In this document: one piece after another, positions 8,614-17,480 of the stretch
Numbering within the stretch: position 1 is the stretch's first letter
Layout of the letters: each line of letters starts with the position of its first letter
Origin: Rhodospirillaceae bacterium
GTDB lineage: Bacteria; Pseudomonadota; Alphaproteobacteria; Rhodospirillales; Rhodospirillaceae
Direction of reading: 5' to 3'
DNA length: 64,000 nucleotides
NCBI GenBank assembly: GCA_947476925.1
Contig: CANJSF010000014.1
Location: forward strand, 42,311 to 106,310
Program-made: the position numbers and the translations under genes
The notes under the pieces: generated by a model
Told to the model about the DNA's origin: nothing
Databases searched by the model: none
Seen by the model: the letters and a program-made list of their open reading frames with translations, nothing else

Positions 8614-9960
8614 ATGCGTTACCTGCCTCTCAGCGATCAAAACCGCGCCGACATGTTAGCCGCCGTTGGCGTGGCGAGCGTGGATGATCTGTTTGCCGAC
8701 ATACCTGCGGCGGCCAAAGCCAAGGCGACGTTCAACTTGTCCAACTCCATGAGCGAGATGGAAGTCGAACGAGTGTTGTCTGCCATCGCTGCAAAAAACA
8801 TCAACGCCGCACAGGCCCCGAGTTTTTTGGGAGCGGGCAACTATCGGCATCACACTCCAGCATCATTGGATTACATCATTCAGCGCGGAGAGTTTCTGAC
8901 GGCCTATACGCCTTATCAGCCTGAAATTAGCCAGGGCACCTTGCAGGCGATTTATGAATTTCAAACGCAAGTGGCGCTGATTACCGGCATGGAAGTCGCG
9001 AACGCTTCTATGTATGACGGTGCCACGGCCTGCGCTGAAGCCGCTACCATGGCCTGCCGCGTCACAAAGCGGGCCAAAGTTTTAGTGTCAGGGTCTGTGC
9101 ATCCGCACTACCGCGACGTGACGGCCACGGCTCTGCGATTTATGGATCTGCACATCGAATGCCTTGCTCCCGATCCCGTGGGCGTTGAGGATCTGATTGG
9201 TCGCGTGGGCAGTGATCTGGCCTGTGTCATCGTGCAAACGCCCGGTTTCTTTGGGCAATTGAATGATTTCACCGCATTGGCTGAAGCCTGTCACGCCGCT
9301 GGCGCTTTGTTGGTCGTGTGTGTGGCCGAGCCTGTCTCGCTTGGCTTGCTGAAATCACCCGGTGCTATGGGTGCCGATATTGTCGTGGGTGACGGCCAAT
9401 CCATCGCCACACCCACCATGTTTGGTGGGCCTGGCGTCGGGCTGTTTGCCACGCGCGAGAAGTTTATTCGCCAAATGCCAGGCCGCTTGGCCGGCGAGAC
9501 GGTGGACGAAAATGGCCGCCGCGGCTGGGTCCTCACGCTGTCCACACGCGAGCAACACATCCGCCGGGAAAAGGCGACCTCGAACATTTGCACCAACTCT
9601 GGCCTGATTGCGTTGGCGTTTTCAGTGCACATGACGCTGCTGGGCGAGGTGGGCTTTCGCCGCTTGGCGGAATTGAACCACGCGCATGCTGCGCTGCTGG
9701 CCGATCAGCTTGAAACGCTGAAGGGCGTGAAAATTCTACCCAGCGCGTTCTTCAATGAATTCGCCGTTCAATTACCAAAGCCCGCGGCACCGGTTGTCGA
9801 GGCTTTGGCCAAGCGCAACATCTTGGGCGGTATTCCAGCCTCGCGCTTTTATCCGACTTACCCTGAACTCGAAAACATTCTGCTGCTCACAGCCACCGAG
9901 ATGAATACCGAGGCCGACATCGCTGTCCTTGTTGGCGCGCTGAAGGAGGTGCTGTCATGA
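8614..9960 (+). CDS. gcvPA: Glycine decarboxylase (P protein), subunit 1
   Basis: The 448-residue N-terminal-type half of the split glycine dehydrogenase. The start is the ATG at 8614, preceded by TTGGAGAG, which acts as the ribosome-binding site rather than as a TTG start. Family segments include the N-terminal [58 protein letters not shown] and the late [14 protein letters not shown]. Split P proteins form alpha2-beta2 complexes with GcvPB, in which PLP is bound by the B subunit. The gene overlaps gcvPB by 4 bp (ATGA), supporting stoichiometric translation. Confidence 0.97.
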   Translation: MRYLPLSDQNRADMLAAVGVASVDDLFADIPAAAKAKATFNLSNSMSEMEVERVLSAIAAKNINAAQAPSFLGAGNYRHHTPASLDYIIQRGEFLTAYTPYQPEISQGTLQAIYEFQTQVALITGMEVANASMYDGATACAEAATMACRVTKRAKVLVSGSVHPHYRDVTATALRFMDLHIECLAPDPVGVEDLIGRVGSDLACVIVQTPGFFGQLNDFTALAEACHAAGALLVVCVAEPVSLGLLKSPGAMGADIVVGDGQSIATPTMFGGPGVGLFATREKFIRQMPGRLAGETVDENGRRGWVLTLSTREQHIRREKATSNICTNSGLIALAFSVHMTLLGEVGFRRLAELNHAHAALLADQLETLKGVKILPSAFFNEFAVQLPKPAAPVVEALAKRNILGGIPASRFYPTYPELENILLLTATEMNTEADIAVLVGALKEVLS

Positions 9961-11492
9961 CCGAAATCGTCACCACCAGCGGGCACCGTGCCCTGCAAAT
10001 TGAACAGCCGTTGATTTTTGAACTAGATACCAGCGGCTCCACAGCGGTTGATTTACCGGCTGCGCCTAAGGTGCGCACCCGGTTAGGCCAGTTACGCAGT
10101 GATAAACCGATTGGCTTGCCGGGTTTGTCGGAACCTGAAGTCGTGCGCCATTACACGCGCCTGTCGCAGAAAAATTATTCCATCGACACAGGGTTTTATC
10201 CGCTGGGCTCGTGCACCATGAAGCACAATCCGCGCCTGAACGAGAAGATGGCGCGCCTGCCGGGCTTTGCCGACATTCACCCCTATCAGCCGCAAAGCAC
10301 TGCGCAAGGGGCCTATGAGCTTATCGATACACTGGCCCATTGGCTGAAAACACTTACGGGTATGCCAGCCGTTGCCATGAGCCCTGCAGCCGGCGCGCAC
10401 GGCGAACTGTGCGGGCTGATGTGCATTCGCTCGGCGCACGAGGCCAACGGTCAGGGCGCGCGTAAACTTGTGCTGGTGCCTGAATCCGCTCATGGCACTA
10501 ACCCCGCCACGGCAGCGCTGTGCGGCTACCGGGTGGAAGCAATCCCCGCCAATGCGGGCGGTCGGGTTGATATCGCCGCACTTAAAGCCAAGCTCGGCCC
10601 CGATGTAGCTGCGGTGATGATCACCAATCCCAACACCTGCGGGTTGTTTGAAACCGAGTGTATTGAAATTGCGCAAGCCGTGCATGCGGCCGGTGCGTAT
10701 TTCTATATGGATGGAGCTAACTTCAACGCGTTGGTAGGCCGTGTGCGCATCGCTGATCTCGGCGTTGACGCCATGCACATCAACTTGCACAAGACATTTT
10801 CCACGCCCCATGGCGGTGGTGGGCCAGGTGCTGGCCCCACCGTGCTGAGTGCGGCTTTGGCTGCATTCGTGCCCGTGCCGTTTGTGGTTAAGGGCGTTGA
10901 TGGATTTAGCGTGGAGGAACATGCGGGCGTAGGCGCTGCCAAACAGTCATTGGGTCGCATGAAGGGCTTTCAGGGCCAGTTCGGCGTGTTTGTCCGCGCG
11001 CTCAGTTACATTCTGGCCATGGGCGTCGATGGCCTGAAAACCGCCTCAGGCGACGCGGTACTAAATGCCAACTATTTACGCACGGAGCTGTCGGCAGAAT
11101 TGCACCCGGCTTTTGACGGCATCTGCATGCACGAAGTGGTGTTCGACGACAGCTTCTTGAAGAACACGGGCGTCTCAACGCTCGATATCGCCAAAGCGCT
11201 CATCGACGAGGGCTTCCACCCTATGACTATGTACTTCCCGTTGGTGGTGCATGGCGCGCTACTGATGGAGCCCACTGAAACCGAAAGCAAAGCCACGTTG
11301 GACCAGTTTATTGCCTCTCTGTTGGCGCTGGCGCGCAAAGCCAAGCAGGGCGATCAAGCCGAGTGGTTCAAGGGGGCGCCCCGCTTAGCACCACGTCGTC
11401 GGTTGGATGAAACCCAGGCCGCGCGTAAGCCTGTGTTGAGGTGGCGTAAACCTGAAGTTGGTGCAGTGGTGGCAAAACAGGCGGCGGAATAG
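9957..11492 (+). CDS. gcvPB: Glycine decarboxylase (P protein), subunit 2
   Basis: The 511-residue PLP-binding half of glycine dehydrogenase. The PLP lysine is Lys279 in [17 protein letters not shown]. Other hallmarks are [38 protein letters not shown] and the late [13 protein letters not shown]. It catalyses decarboxylation of glycine and transfer of the aminomethyl group to GcvH. It ends the operon 3 bp before the convergent ABC transporter gene. No gcvL (lpd) is present here, so the lipoamide dehydrogenase must come from another locus. Confidence 0.97.
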   Translation: MTEIVTTSGHRALQIEQPLIFELDTSGSTAVDLPAAPKVRTRLGQLRSDKPIGLPGLSEPEVVRHYTRLSQKNYSIDTGFYPLGSCTMKHNPRLNEKMARLPGFADIHPYQPQSTAQGAYELIDTLAHWLKTLTGMPAVAMSPAAGAHGELCGLMCIRSAHEANGQGARKLVLVPESAHGTNPATAALCGYRVEAIPANAGGRVDIAALKAKLGPDVAAVMITNPNTCGLFETECIEIAQAVHAAGAYFYMDGANFNALVGRVRIADLGVDAMHINLHKTFSTPHGGGGPGAGPTVLSAALAAFVPVPFVVKGVDGFSVEEHAGVGAAKQSLGRMKGFQGQFGVFVRALSYILAMGVDGLKTASGDAVLNANYLRTELSAELHPAFDGICMHEVVFDDSFLKNTGVSTLDIAKALIDEGFHPMTMYFPLVVHGALLMEPTETESKATLDQFIASLLALARKAKQGDQAEWFKGAPRLAPRRRLDETQAARKPVLRWRKPEVGAVVAKQAAE

Positions 11493-11495
11493 ACT

Positions 11496-12257
11496 TTAAG
11501 CCGCTGCTACATCCTGCTTCACGGTCGGGTTGGTTTCGATGCTGTCGACCTTGCCATCGATAATGGTGATCTTGCGTTGGCAGCGCTTGGCGATTTCGGG
11601 GTCATGCGTGCTGATCAGAAACGTCGTGCCGCTTTCGGCGTTAATTTCGGCCAACAGCTCCATCACCTGATGGGCCGATTCGCGATCAAGGTTGCCGGTC
11701 GGTTCGTCGGCCAGCACCAGTGCGGGGTTATTCATCAGCGCGCGCGCCAAAGCCACGCGCTGCTTCTGCCCGCCTGAAAGCTTTGTGGCGCGGTAGTTCA
11801 GCCGGTGGCCGAGGCCCACGCGGTTGAGCAGCATGGTGGCGCGCACTTCGGCTTCGACGTCATCCATAAGTTTTGAGGCCACCGCTGGGAACATCACGTT
11901 CTCCAGCGCCGTGAAGTCGGGCAGCAAATGGTGATATTGAAACACAAAGCCGATGTTGCGATTGCGGAACTTGGTCAGTTCGCGTTCGTCGGCTTCGGTC
12001 AGGTCGTTGCCGAGCATGAAAAAGTGTCCGGCGGTGGGCTTGAGGAGCGTGCCCAAAATCGAAAGCAGGGTACTTTTGCCGCTGCCGCTCGGGCCCAGCA
12101 TGGCCACAAACTCGCCAGGATAAATGTCGAAATCGATGCCTTTCAGCACTGGCGTGACCAGATCGCCAATCACGTAGTTTTTTGTCAGGCCCGCCACCGA
12201 GAGTAACGGGGCTCTCTCGGCGACTTTTTCTGTTGGTTTTTCAATCGTGGTTGTCAT
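11496..12257 (-). CDS. ABC transporter ATP-binding protein (LolD/MacB/DevA type)
   Basis: A 253-residue ATPase. Walker A is GPSGSGKST, the Q-loop is VFQYHHLLP, the signature is [15 protein letters not shown], and Walker B is [11 protein letters not shown], with a switch His in ISTHD. The PTGNLD ending and the Q-loop spacing place it in the LolD/MacB/DevA group of exporters that act with FtsX-like permeases. It is coupled to the permease by a 4-bp overlap and is last in an adaptor-permease-ATPase operon. Confidence 0.95.
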   Translation of the reverse strand: MTTTIEKPTEKVAERAPLLSVAGLTKNYVIGDLVTPVLKGIDFDIYPGEFVAMLGPSGSGKSTLLSILGTLLKPTAGHFFMLGNDLTEADERELTKFRNRNIGFVFQYHHLLPDFTALENVMFPAVASKLMDDVEAEVRATMLLNRVGLGHRLNYRATKLSGGQKQRVALARALMNNPALVLADEPTGNLDRESAHQVMELLAEINAESGTTFLISTHDPEIAKRCQRKITIIDGKVDSIETNPTVKQDVAAA

Positions 12258-13468
12258 TGGCTGATCGCCTCAAGCGGATCGACGCGCGATGCGGCGCGCG
12301 CAGGCAGAATTGCCGCCACGGTACTGGCAACGGTCGCCAACATAATGCCCGCAACGTAAGCGCCTTGCGATGGGTCGATAGGGAATACCCTGCTGCCATC
12401 AGCGCGCACGGCCAACTGCATCACTAGCGTCGTAAATGCAAATGCACCACTGGAGCCAACGGCAGCACCCAGCAAGCCAATCAGCACGCCCTGTATGACA
12501 AATACGCGATTGATGAAGCCTTTGGTCATGCCCATGCTACGCATAATACCAATTTCAGACTTGCGCCGCACGGTCGTCAGCAGCAGCGCGCTTGAGACAC
12601 CAATGATAATGGTGACGATCGAGAAGAACTTGATCAGCGAGCCGGTCGAGCCTTGGCCCTGAATGGCGTCGAACAGGCGTTTGTTTTTCTCAACCCAGCT
12701 GGTGACTTTCAATCCTGTCGACACCGCAAAGCTAGCCGAAAGGGCGGGTGCGACGTCGAGGTCTTTGAGTTTGATCTCAATACGAGAAATACCGTTGTCG
12801 AGGTTCAGGAGGGCCTTGGCAGCCTTGAAGTTCATGTAGGCCACGCGCTCGTCCAAAGACTCAACGCCGATGGAAAAAATGCCGCGCACTTTCACGTCGC
12901 GTTGGCCGCCACGATCAGAGCGGATCACCAAAGTCTGCCCCACGTCGATGGATAAATTGCGCGCCAAGCGGGAGCCGATAATGATTCCGTTAAGATCAAG
13001 GTCGGTGGTGCCCTTGATAATTGCAGGCCCGATTGCGGCCACTTCCGACAGTTGCTCGGGGTTTACACCGGTGATCGAGACTGGCTGCACGGCTTGCCCG
13101 CGCGTGATGAATCCATTTCCCGCTACCACCGGCACCGCAAGCCGCACGTTGTCATCGGCCAGCACTGTATCAAGCACGGTTTGCCAAGCACGAATTTGCG
13201 AGCGCTGCGTGTTATCGCGCAAGATCGCGGGCAAAATAAGTGTCCCGTCTGTACCACCCAAAACCTTTGGCGTTTGCTCGCGAGGTTCGATCGTGATGTG
13301 GGGAATGCTGCCGACCGTTTGCTCGATCTGGTAGCTGGCCAAGCCGTTGATCAACGCGCTCATGAAGCAGAAGACCAAAACGCCAACGCCAACGCCGCCA
13401 ATCAGCAATGCAGTTTGCATCTTGCTCGACAGCAGATAGCGCAGGGCAACTTTGGCCTCATAGCGCAT
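12254..13468 (-). CDS. ABC transporter permease (FtsX/MacB/DevC type)
   Basis: A 404-residue permease. The start is the ATG at 13468, 4 bp after the adaptor gene; a longer frame to 13537 would overlap the adaptor. There is an N-terminal transmembrane helix (TALLIGGVGVGVLVFCFMSA) and a large periplasmic MacB-PCD-like domain of about 220 residues. Three C-terminal helices follow, typical of the FtsX fold, including the KSEIGIMRSMGMTKGFI coupling region. Together with the ATPase and adaptor it would move a substrate across the inner membrane or extract it from the membrane. No outer-membrane TolC gene is adjacent. Confidence 0.92.
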   Translation of the reverse strand: MRYEAKVALRYLLSSKMQTALLIGGVGVGVLVFCFMSALINGLASYQIEQTVGSIPHITIEPREQTPKVLGGTDGTLILPAILRDNTQRSQIRAWQTVLDTVLADDNVRLAVPVVAGNGFITRGQAVQPVSITGVNPEQLSEVAAIGPAIIKGTTDLDLNGIIIGSRLARNLSIDVGQTLVIRSDRGGQRDVKVRGIFSIGVESLDERVAYMNFKAAKALLNLDNGISRIEIKLKDLDVAPALSASFAVSTGLKVTSWVEKNKRLFDAIQGQGSTGSLIKFFSIVTIIIGVSSALLLTTVRRKSEIGIMRSMGMTKGFINRVFVIQGVLIGLLGAAVGSSGAFAFTTLVMQLAVRADGSRVFPIDPSQGAYVAGIMLATVASTVAAILPARAASRVDPLEAISQ

Positions 13469-13472
13469 GGTC

Positions 13473-14630
13473 TTAGTCCTGAACCTTGACCTTAGTTCCG
13501 ACGGCTGGTGCTGTTTGGTTCGGTACCACTTGGTCACCGACTTTCAAGCCACTGGTGACAATGACCGATTGGGCTGGCCAATCGATGAAAGTGATTTTTT
13601 GCTCAGCCATTTTGCCGTCGCGAACAACCATCACATAGGGGTCGGTCGCCAAATCACGGATGGCTTGGCGTGGTATGGTCAGCGCATCAGGTGTGCGATC
13701 GACAATCACGTTGACATCCACCGACAATCCAACGGGCAGTTCGTCCCCTGAGACGCCGTTGGGGGCGTCAAACGTCAGGCGCATCAAACGACCACCGGTG
13801 CTGGTTTGAATTTCCGGCGCTAAATAGCTGACGCGACCTTCGGCTGGCTTCGGGAGGCCGGCAAATGCCAATCGGGCCTGTTGGCCGAGCTTTATGGCCA
13901 TGCTGTAGGCTTCGTCGACTTCGGATTCGATTTCCTGGGCACCCGTGGGCGCGATACTGAACATAGCTGTGCGGGCGTCCACAACTTGGCCCGGATCGAC
14001 CGGACGATTGAGGATGCGGCCGGTCAGCGGCGCAACAATAGTGAATTCGTCCAAACGCAGTGCTGCGTCGTCGCGTGCTGCTTCCAGACGGCGCAGATCT
14101 TCGCGGCCCTTTGACACGGCCAAAGCGGCCGTTTCAACGCCAGCGACTGTCGTCGAGCCACGTTCCAGCAACGTACGGGCACGCGCCAAATCACGCTCTG
14201 CTTGGCTTAAAATGCGGCGCTGGGCGTCGAGTGAAGCGCTGGCTTGGGCGACGGCCGATTTTGCACGCGCGGGGTCTATTTGGCCCAGGACCTCGCCCGC
14301 TTGCACCAGGTCGCCTTTATCTTTGGTCAGGCTCACAATTTGTCCGGTCGCTCTGGGGAAGACCTGAATGCTCTCGCGTGGCTTTACGCGACCTGTCACG
14401 GCGAGCACACGCTCGGTGGTCTGCGATTTTACCGTTGTGACCCGGACGCTGGGCGGGGGGGTAAACAGCGAAACGGCTGCAATACCTGCAATAATAACGG
14501 CAACGATCCCCGTACCTATGATCAGGCGGCGGCGTTGACGCAGAGCGCGAAGGTCGGCCAAGCCCATCTGTTGTGTCTCCTCAGTCGTGGCCGGCCGCGT
14601 GTCTGGCTGCGGGGGGTTTGAAATGTGCAT
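13473..14630 (-). CDS. HlyD/RND-type periplasmic adaptor (membrane fusion protein)
   Basis: A 385-residue adaptor protein. A cytosolic tail of about 35 residues precedes one transmembrane helix (LIIGTGIVAVIIAGIAAV). A lipoyl-like half motif (VTGRVKPRESIQVFP), an alpha-helical hairpin rich in Ala/Gln/Arg (AVAQASASLDAQRRILSQAERD), a second lipoyl half and a beta-barrel domain follow. Gene order adaptor-permease-ATPase equals that of DevBCA-type exporters. The start at 14630 is the longest; an internal ATG (MGLADLRALRQ) is possible. It probably links the permease to an outer-membrane channel encoded elsewhere. Confidence 0.92.
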   Translation of the reverse strand: MHISNPPQPDTRPATTEETQQMGLADLRALRQRRRLIIGTGIVAVIIAGIAAVSLFTPPPSVRVTTVKSQTTERVLAVTGRVKPRESIQVFPRATGQIVSLTKDKGDLVQAGEVLGQIDPARAKSAVAQASASLDAQRRILSQAERDLARARTLLERGSTTVAGVETAALAVSKGREDLRRLEAARDDAALRLDEFTIVAPLTGRILNRPVDPGQVVDARTAMFSIAPTGAQEIESEVDEAYSMAIKLGQQARLAFAGLPKPAEGRVSYLAPEIQTSTGGRLMRLTFDAPNGVSGDELPVGLSVDVNVIVDRTPDALTIPRQAIRDLATDPYVMVVRDGKMAEQKITFIDWPAQSVIVTSGLKVGDQVVPNQTAPAVGTKVKVQD

Positions 14631-14756
14631 GGCGCAGGTCTCACTGTGGTGGTTCGTACATTAGGTACGACTCTCAGCCAGCCTTGGATTTCTGCATTGA
14701 CGAGTATCAACTAGCTGTTTTTCTTAGGCTTTCCGCCATTCCAAGCCTAAATGTGG

Positions 14757-14794
14757 CAAAAAATAACCCCCCAGCACGGTGTGCGGGGGGTTAT
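14757..14794 (-). terminator. Rho-independent terminator of the F0 ATP synthase operon
   Basis: A 10-bp stem (ATAACCCCCC / GGGGGGTTAT, 14763-14772 and 14785-14794) extended by GCAC/GTGC around a GGT loop is followed on the minus strand by six T. It lies 22 bp after the stop of atpF and would end the atp transcript. The other strand lacks a comparable U-tract. Confidence 0.92.
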
Positions 14795-14815
14795 GAAGCC
14801 CAGATTGAGATGGCT

Positions 14816-15298
14816 TTAATTCAGCCGCGTCGAAAGTTCGGCAATGGACTTGTCGACCATGCCCTGGGCTTGGCCAGCCGCGATATTGTCGCGTAACAAA
14901 GCCTCCGCCGCGGTCAAGGCGACGTCGACAGCGGTATTTCGCACCTGGGCGATGGCTTGGGCCTCGGTTTGGGCAATGCGTTCTAGGGCCTGTTGTTTGC
15001 GCCGTTCAATCGAGCGCGTTAGGTCTTGCTCGGCTTCAGCGCGCATCCGGACGGATTCTTCTTTGGCCTGCTGAATGATTTTTTCGGCTTCGGCCATGGC
15101 ATCGCGTTGCTTGCGTTGGTACTCGGCCAACAGGGCCTGAGCGTCTTCGCGCAGTTTACGGGCTTCTTCGATTTGTGTGCGAATGAGGTTGGCGCGGCCG
15201 TCGAGCGAGGAGCTAATCGACTTCAGGGCGGGCTTGTAAATCAGAGCAACGACCAAGAGGAAGGCTAAGCCCACCCAAAACGCTGGATCATGCAACAT
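14816..15298 (-). CDS. atpF: F0F1 ATP synthase subunit b
   Basis: A 160-residue peripheral stalk subunit. It has an N-terminal membrane helix (AFWVGLAFLLVVALIY) and a long charged helix (EARKLREDAQALLAEYQRK, EESVRMRAEAEQDL). It is the last gene of the F0 cluster, 12 bp after the b' gene. Having both b and b' is the alphaproteobacterial and cyanobacterial pattern. Confidence 0.95.
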   Translation of the reverse strand: MLHDPAFWVGLAFLLVVALIYKPALKSISSSLDGRANLIRTQIEEARKLREDAQALLAEYQRKQRDAMAEAEKIIQQAKEESVRMRAEAEQDLTRSIERRKQQALERIAQTEAQAIAQVRNTAVDVALTAAEALLRDNIAAGQAQGMVDKSIAELSTRLN

Positions 15299-15310
15299 GT
15301 TGGGGTGCTC

Positions 15311-15802
15311 CTACCGCGCGTCTTTAAGGGCCGCGCCGACGGCGGCGTCGATCTTGCCAGCGTCGAGTGTCAGGCCTGAAATGCGCGCAACTGCTTCGCG
15401 AGCAGTGTCCGCCGCGATCGATTTGATCGAGCCCATGGCATCGGCCTTGGCTTTTTCAATCCGCGCTTCGGCATCGGCGATTTGCTTGCCAACTTCTGCG
15501 TTCACCACAGCCGTTTTATCGTCGGCGACTTTTTTCAACTCAGTTGTGGCCGCCAGCAAAACATCGCGGGCCTGATTACGGGCCGAGGTCATGGCCTTCT
15601 CGTAGGTGGCAATCGCGGCATCGGTGTCGGCTTTCAAGGCCGCCGCACGGTCAAGGTCGTCTTGGACCAAGCGCGCGCGCTGCTCCAAAATTTCGCCGAT
15701 ACGCGGGATGGCAAACTTCGCAATCACCCCATAGAGGGCGATGAAAGTGACCACCAACCAGAAGATCTGCGGCGCGAACGTCGCGGGATCAAATTGCGGC
15801 AT
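15311..15802 (-). CDS. atpG: F0F1 ATP synthase subunit b'
   Basis: A 163-residue b' subunit, started at the ATG at 15802 (MPQFDPATFAPQIFWLV). This opens with the conserved F-P-Q-I-F-W-L membrane helix; the frame is open 35 codons further upstream, but that part is not protein-like. The rest is a long amphipathic helix (RIGEILEQRARLVQDDLDRA) that pairs with subunit b in the peripheral stalk. It lies between the c and b genes. Confidence 0.94.
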   Translation of the reverse strand: MPQFDPATFAPQIFWLVVTFIALYGVIAKFAIPRIGEILEQRARLVQDDLDRAAALKADTDAAIATYEKAMTSARNQARDVLLAATTELKKVADDKTAVVNAEVGKQIADAEARIEKAKADAMGSIKSIAADTAREAVARISGLTLDAGKIDAAVGAALKDAR

Positions 15803-15869
15803 AGTCGAACGCCTTATGACGAACCCGCCATCTAGCTCGAAAAAATCGAGCGAGACGGCGGTGTTGCGA

Positions 15870-16094
15870 TCAGGTGAAGAGGATGATGAGCGCGATGACC
15901 AGCGCAAACAGCGAGGTTGCTTCAGACAATGCGAAGCCCAGGAACGCTGGTGTGCGCAACTTGTCTTCCATTGAAGGGTTGCGCGCGACGGCGTTCATGT
16001 ACGAGCCCCAGACGGTGCCGACGCCGACGCCGCCACCGATAACGCCGATGGCCGCAAGGCCGGCGCCGATCATTTTTGCTGCTTCTGTTTCCAT
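15870..16094 (-). CDS. atpE: F0F1 ATP synthase subunit c
   Basis: A 74-residue proteolipid of two transmembrane helices. Helix 1 is glycine-rich (GVIGGGVGVGTVWGSY). The polar loop is ARNPSMEDKLR. Helix 2 carries the proton-binding Glu58 in FALSEATSLFALVIAL. The start is the ATG at 16094, preceded by GGAAGGAA at a suitable distance; an upstream in-frame ATG at 16118 is less likely. Glu rather than Asp, with GxGxG packing, indicates a standard H+-type ring. Confidence 0.96.
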   Translation of the reverse strand: METEAAKMIGAGLAAIGVIGGGVGVGTVWGSYMNAVARNPSMEDKLRTPAFLGFALSEATSLFALVIALIILFT

Positions 16095-16132
16095 GGTGAA
16101 GTTCCTTCCTTCGTTCAAGATTGAGTAAGTGG

Positions 16133-16870
16133 TTAGTGGAGATTGATAGCGTCGTTCAGGTAAATGCAGGTCAACAGCGCGAAGACATAGGCCTGAATCG
16201 CTGCCACCATAATTTCGAGCAGGGTCACGGCAAAGACGGCCGCGAAGGGAATAATGCCAAACACCAGGCCCAGCGAAATGATAAAGCCTGCCAAAACCTT
16301 CAGAAGCACGTGGCCAGCCAGCATGTTCGCAAACAGGCGCAAGCTCAGTGAGACGGGGCGGATGAAGTACGACATCACTTCGATGGGCACCAAAATGAAC
16401 GCTACAGGCAATGGCGTTCCGGGCGGGCAGAATAGGCTGAAGTAATGCACGCCGTGGCGCGCGAAACCAATGACGGTCACCGCGATAAAGATAAACATTG
16501 CCAGCACGGCATTGACGACGATGTGCGAGGTGAAGGTGAAGCTGTATGGCAACAATCCAAGGAAGTTGCCAAACAGAATGAACATGAACAGCGTGAAGAT
16601 GAAGGGGAAGTAGCGCATGCCGGCCAAGCCGACGTTATCTTTGACCATGCCGCCGACGAATTCGTACATGATTTCGGCGACCGACTGCCAACGCGACGGC
16701 ACCATGGTACGGTGACGGGTGGCAACCCAGAACAACGTCAGCGTCGCCAAAACGGCCAGCGTCATAAACAACGCAGAATTTGTGTAGGAAATATCGACGC
16801 CGCCAATGTCGAGCGGAATCCAGCGCTGAATCTCGAATTGATGCATCGGACCATGAGATTCAGCAGCCAC
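16133..16870 (-). CDS. atpB: F0F1 ATP synthase subunit a
   Basis: A 245-residue integral membrane subunit forming the proton half-channels. The essential Arg lies in SLSLRLFANMLAGHVLL, and the final helix carries EIMVAAIQAYVFALLTCIYL. The N-terminal MHQFEIQRWIPLDIGG is typical of alphaproteobacteria. It precedes atpE by 38 bp. Confidence 0.97.
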   Translation of the reverse strand: MAAESHGPMHQFEIQRWIPLDIGGVDISYTNSALFMTLAVLATLTLFWVATRHRTMVPSRWQSVAEIMYEFVGGMVKDNVGLAGMRYFPFIFTLFMFILFGNFLGLLPYSFTFTSHIVVNAVLAMFIFIAVTVIGFARHGVHYFSLFCPPGTPLPVAFILVPIEVMSYFIRPVSLSLRLFANMLAGHVLLKVLAGFIISLGLVFGIIPFAAVFAVTLLEIMVAAIQAYVFALLTCIYLNDAINLH

Positions 16871-16912
16871 GTCGTACTCCTTTAGGTCGCAAGCAACGGA
16901 TCAGCCGCTGCT

Positions 16913-17287
16913 TCAAAGTTTCGTTTTGTCGTCGTTGGCTTCAGATTTCTGCTCAGCTTCACGCATTGCTCGGCCAAGGCCGACGGCCTGATCCAGGCCT
17001 TTCATAATGCGGAAGATGTTCATTAAAGCTGCGCCAAACCCCAACAGTATCATCACCACCAGGAACAATGGCTTCGTCTCAAGCCACCGGTCCAAACTAT
17101 AGCCCAGCCCCGCACCGACCAAGACAGATGCCACCAATTCGGCGGCAATCCTGAAGCCGACACCTTGGGCTATGCCCGTGGCGCGTCGGCTTTCGCTTTT
17201 TTCCCGCTCTCGATCTTGCTGCGCCCGAACCACGGCAAGCCGCGCTTCGACGTCCTCAAGAGATGGCGGGGTTTTTCGGTCCGTCAT
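16913..17287 (-). CDS. atpI: AtpI/AtpZ-like F0 assembly protein
   Basis: A 124-residue protein with a charged N-terminal third and two membrane helices (AAELVASVLVGAGLGYSLDRW and PLFLVVMILLGFGAALMNIFR). It belongs to the AtpI/AtpZ family, encoded at the head of many F0 operons. Family members aid c-ring assembly or Mg/Ca transport. It is the first gene of the F0 operon here, and the promoter must lie in the 193 bp between it and the end of smc. Confidence 0.9.
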   Translation of the reverse strand: MTDRKTPPSLEDVEARLAVVRAQQDREREKSESRRATGIAQGVGFRIAAELVASVLVGAGLGYSLDRWLETKPLFLVVMILLGFGAALMNIFRIMKGLDQAVGLGRAMREAEQKSEANDDKTKL

Positions 17288-17439
17288 TAGGTATGCTTAA
17301 GACCGCGCGACCCTCGGCACGGGATCGTGTCGACGAAAGCCGACAGCTGCAGGTCCCGGGTCCAAAATCGCGCGCAACATAGGCAGCAGGGGTGGGGGTG
17401 TCAAGAATGATTCCCGCGCTGCACAACGCCCTGAAAGCC

Positions 17440-17462
17440 TTGAAAACTCAAGCGTTTGAGGC
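17440..17462 (-). terminator. Weak candidate terminator downstream of smc
   Basis: On the minus strand a short hairpin (CTCAA/TTGAG) is followed by TTTTC, about 20 bp after the smc stop. The stem is only 5-6 bp, so this is tentative. Confidence 0.3.
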
Positions 17463-17480
17463 GCCCACCCCGGCTAAAAA

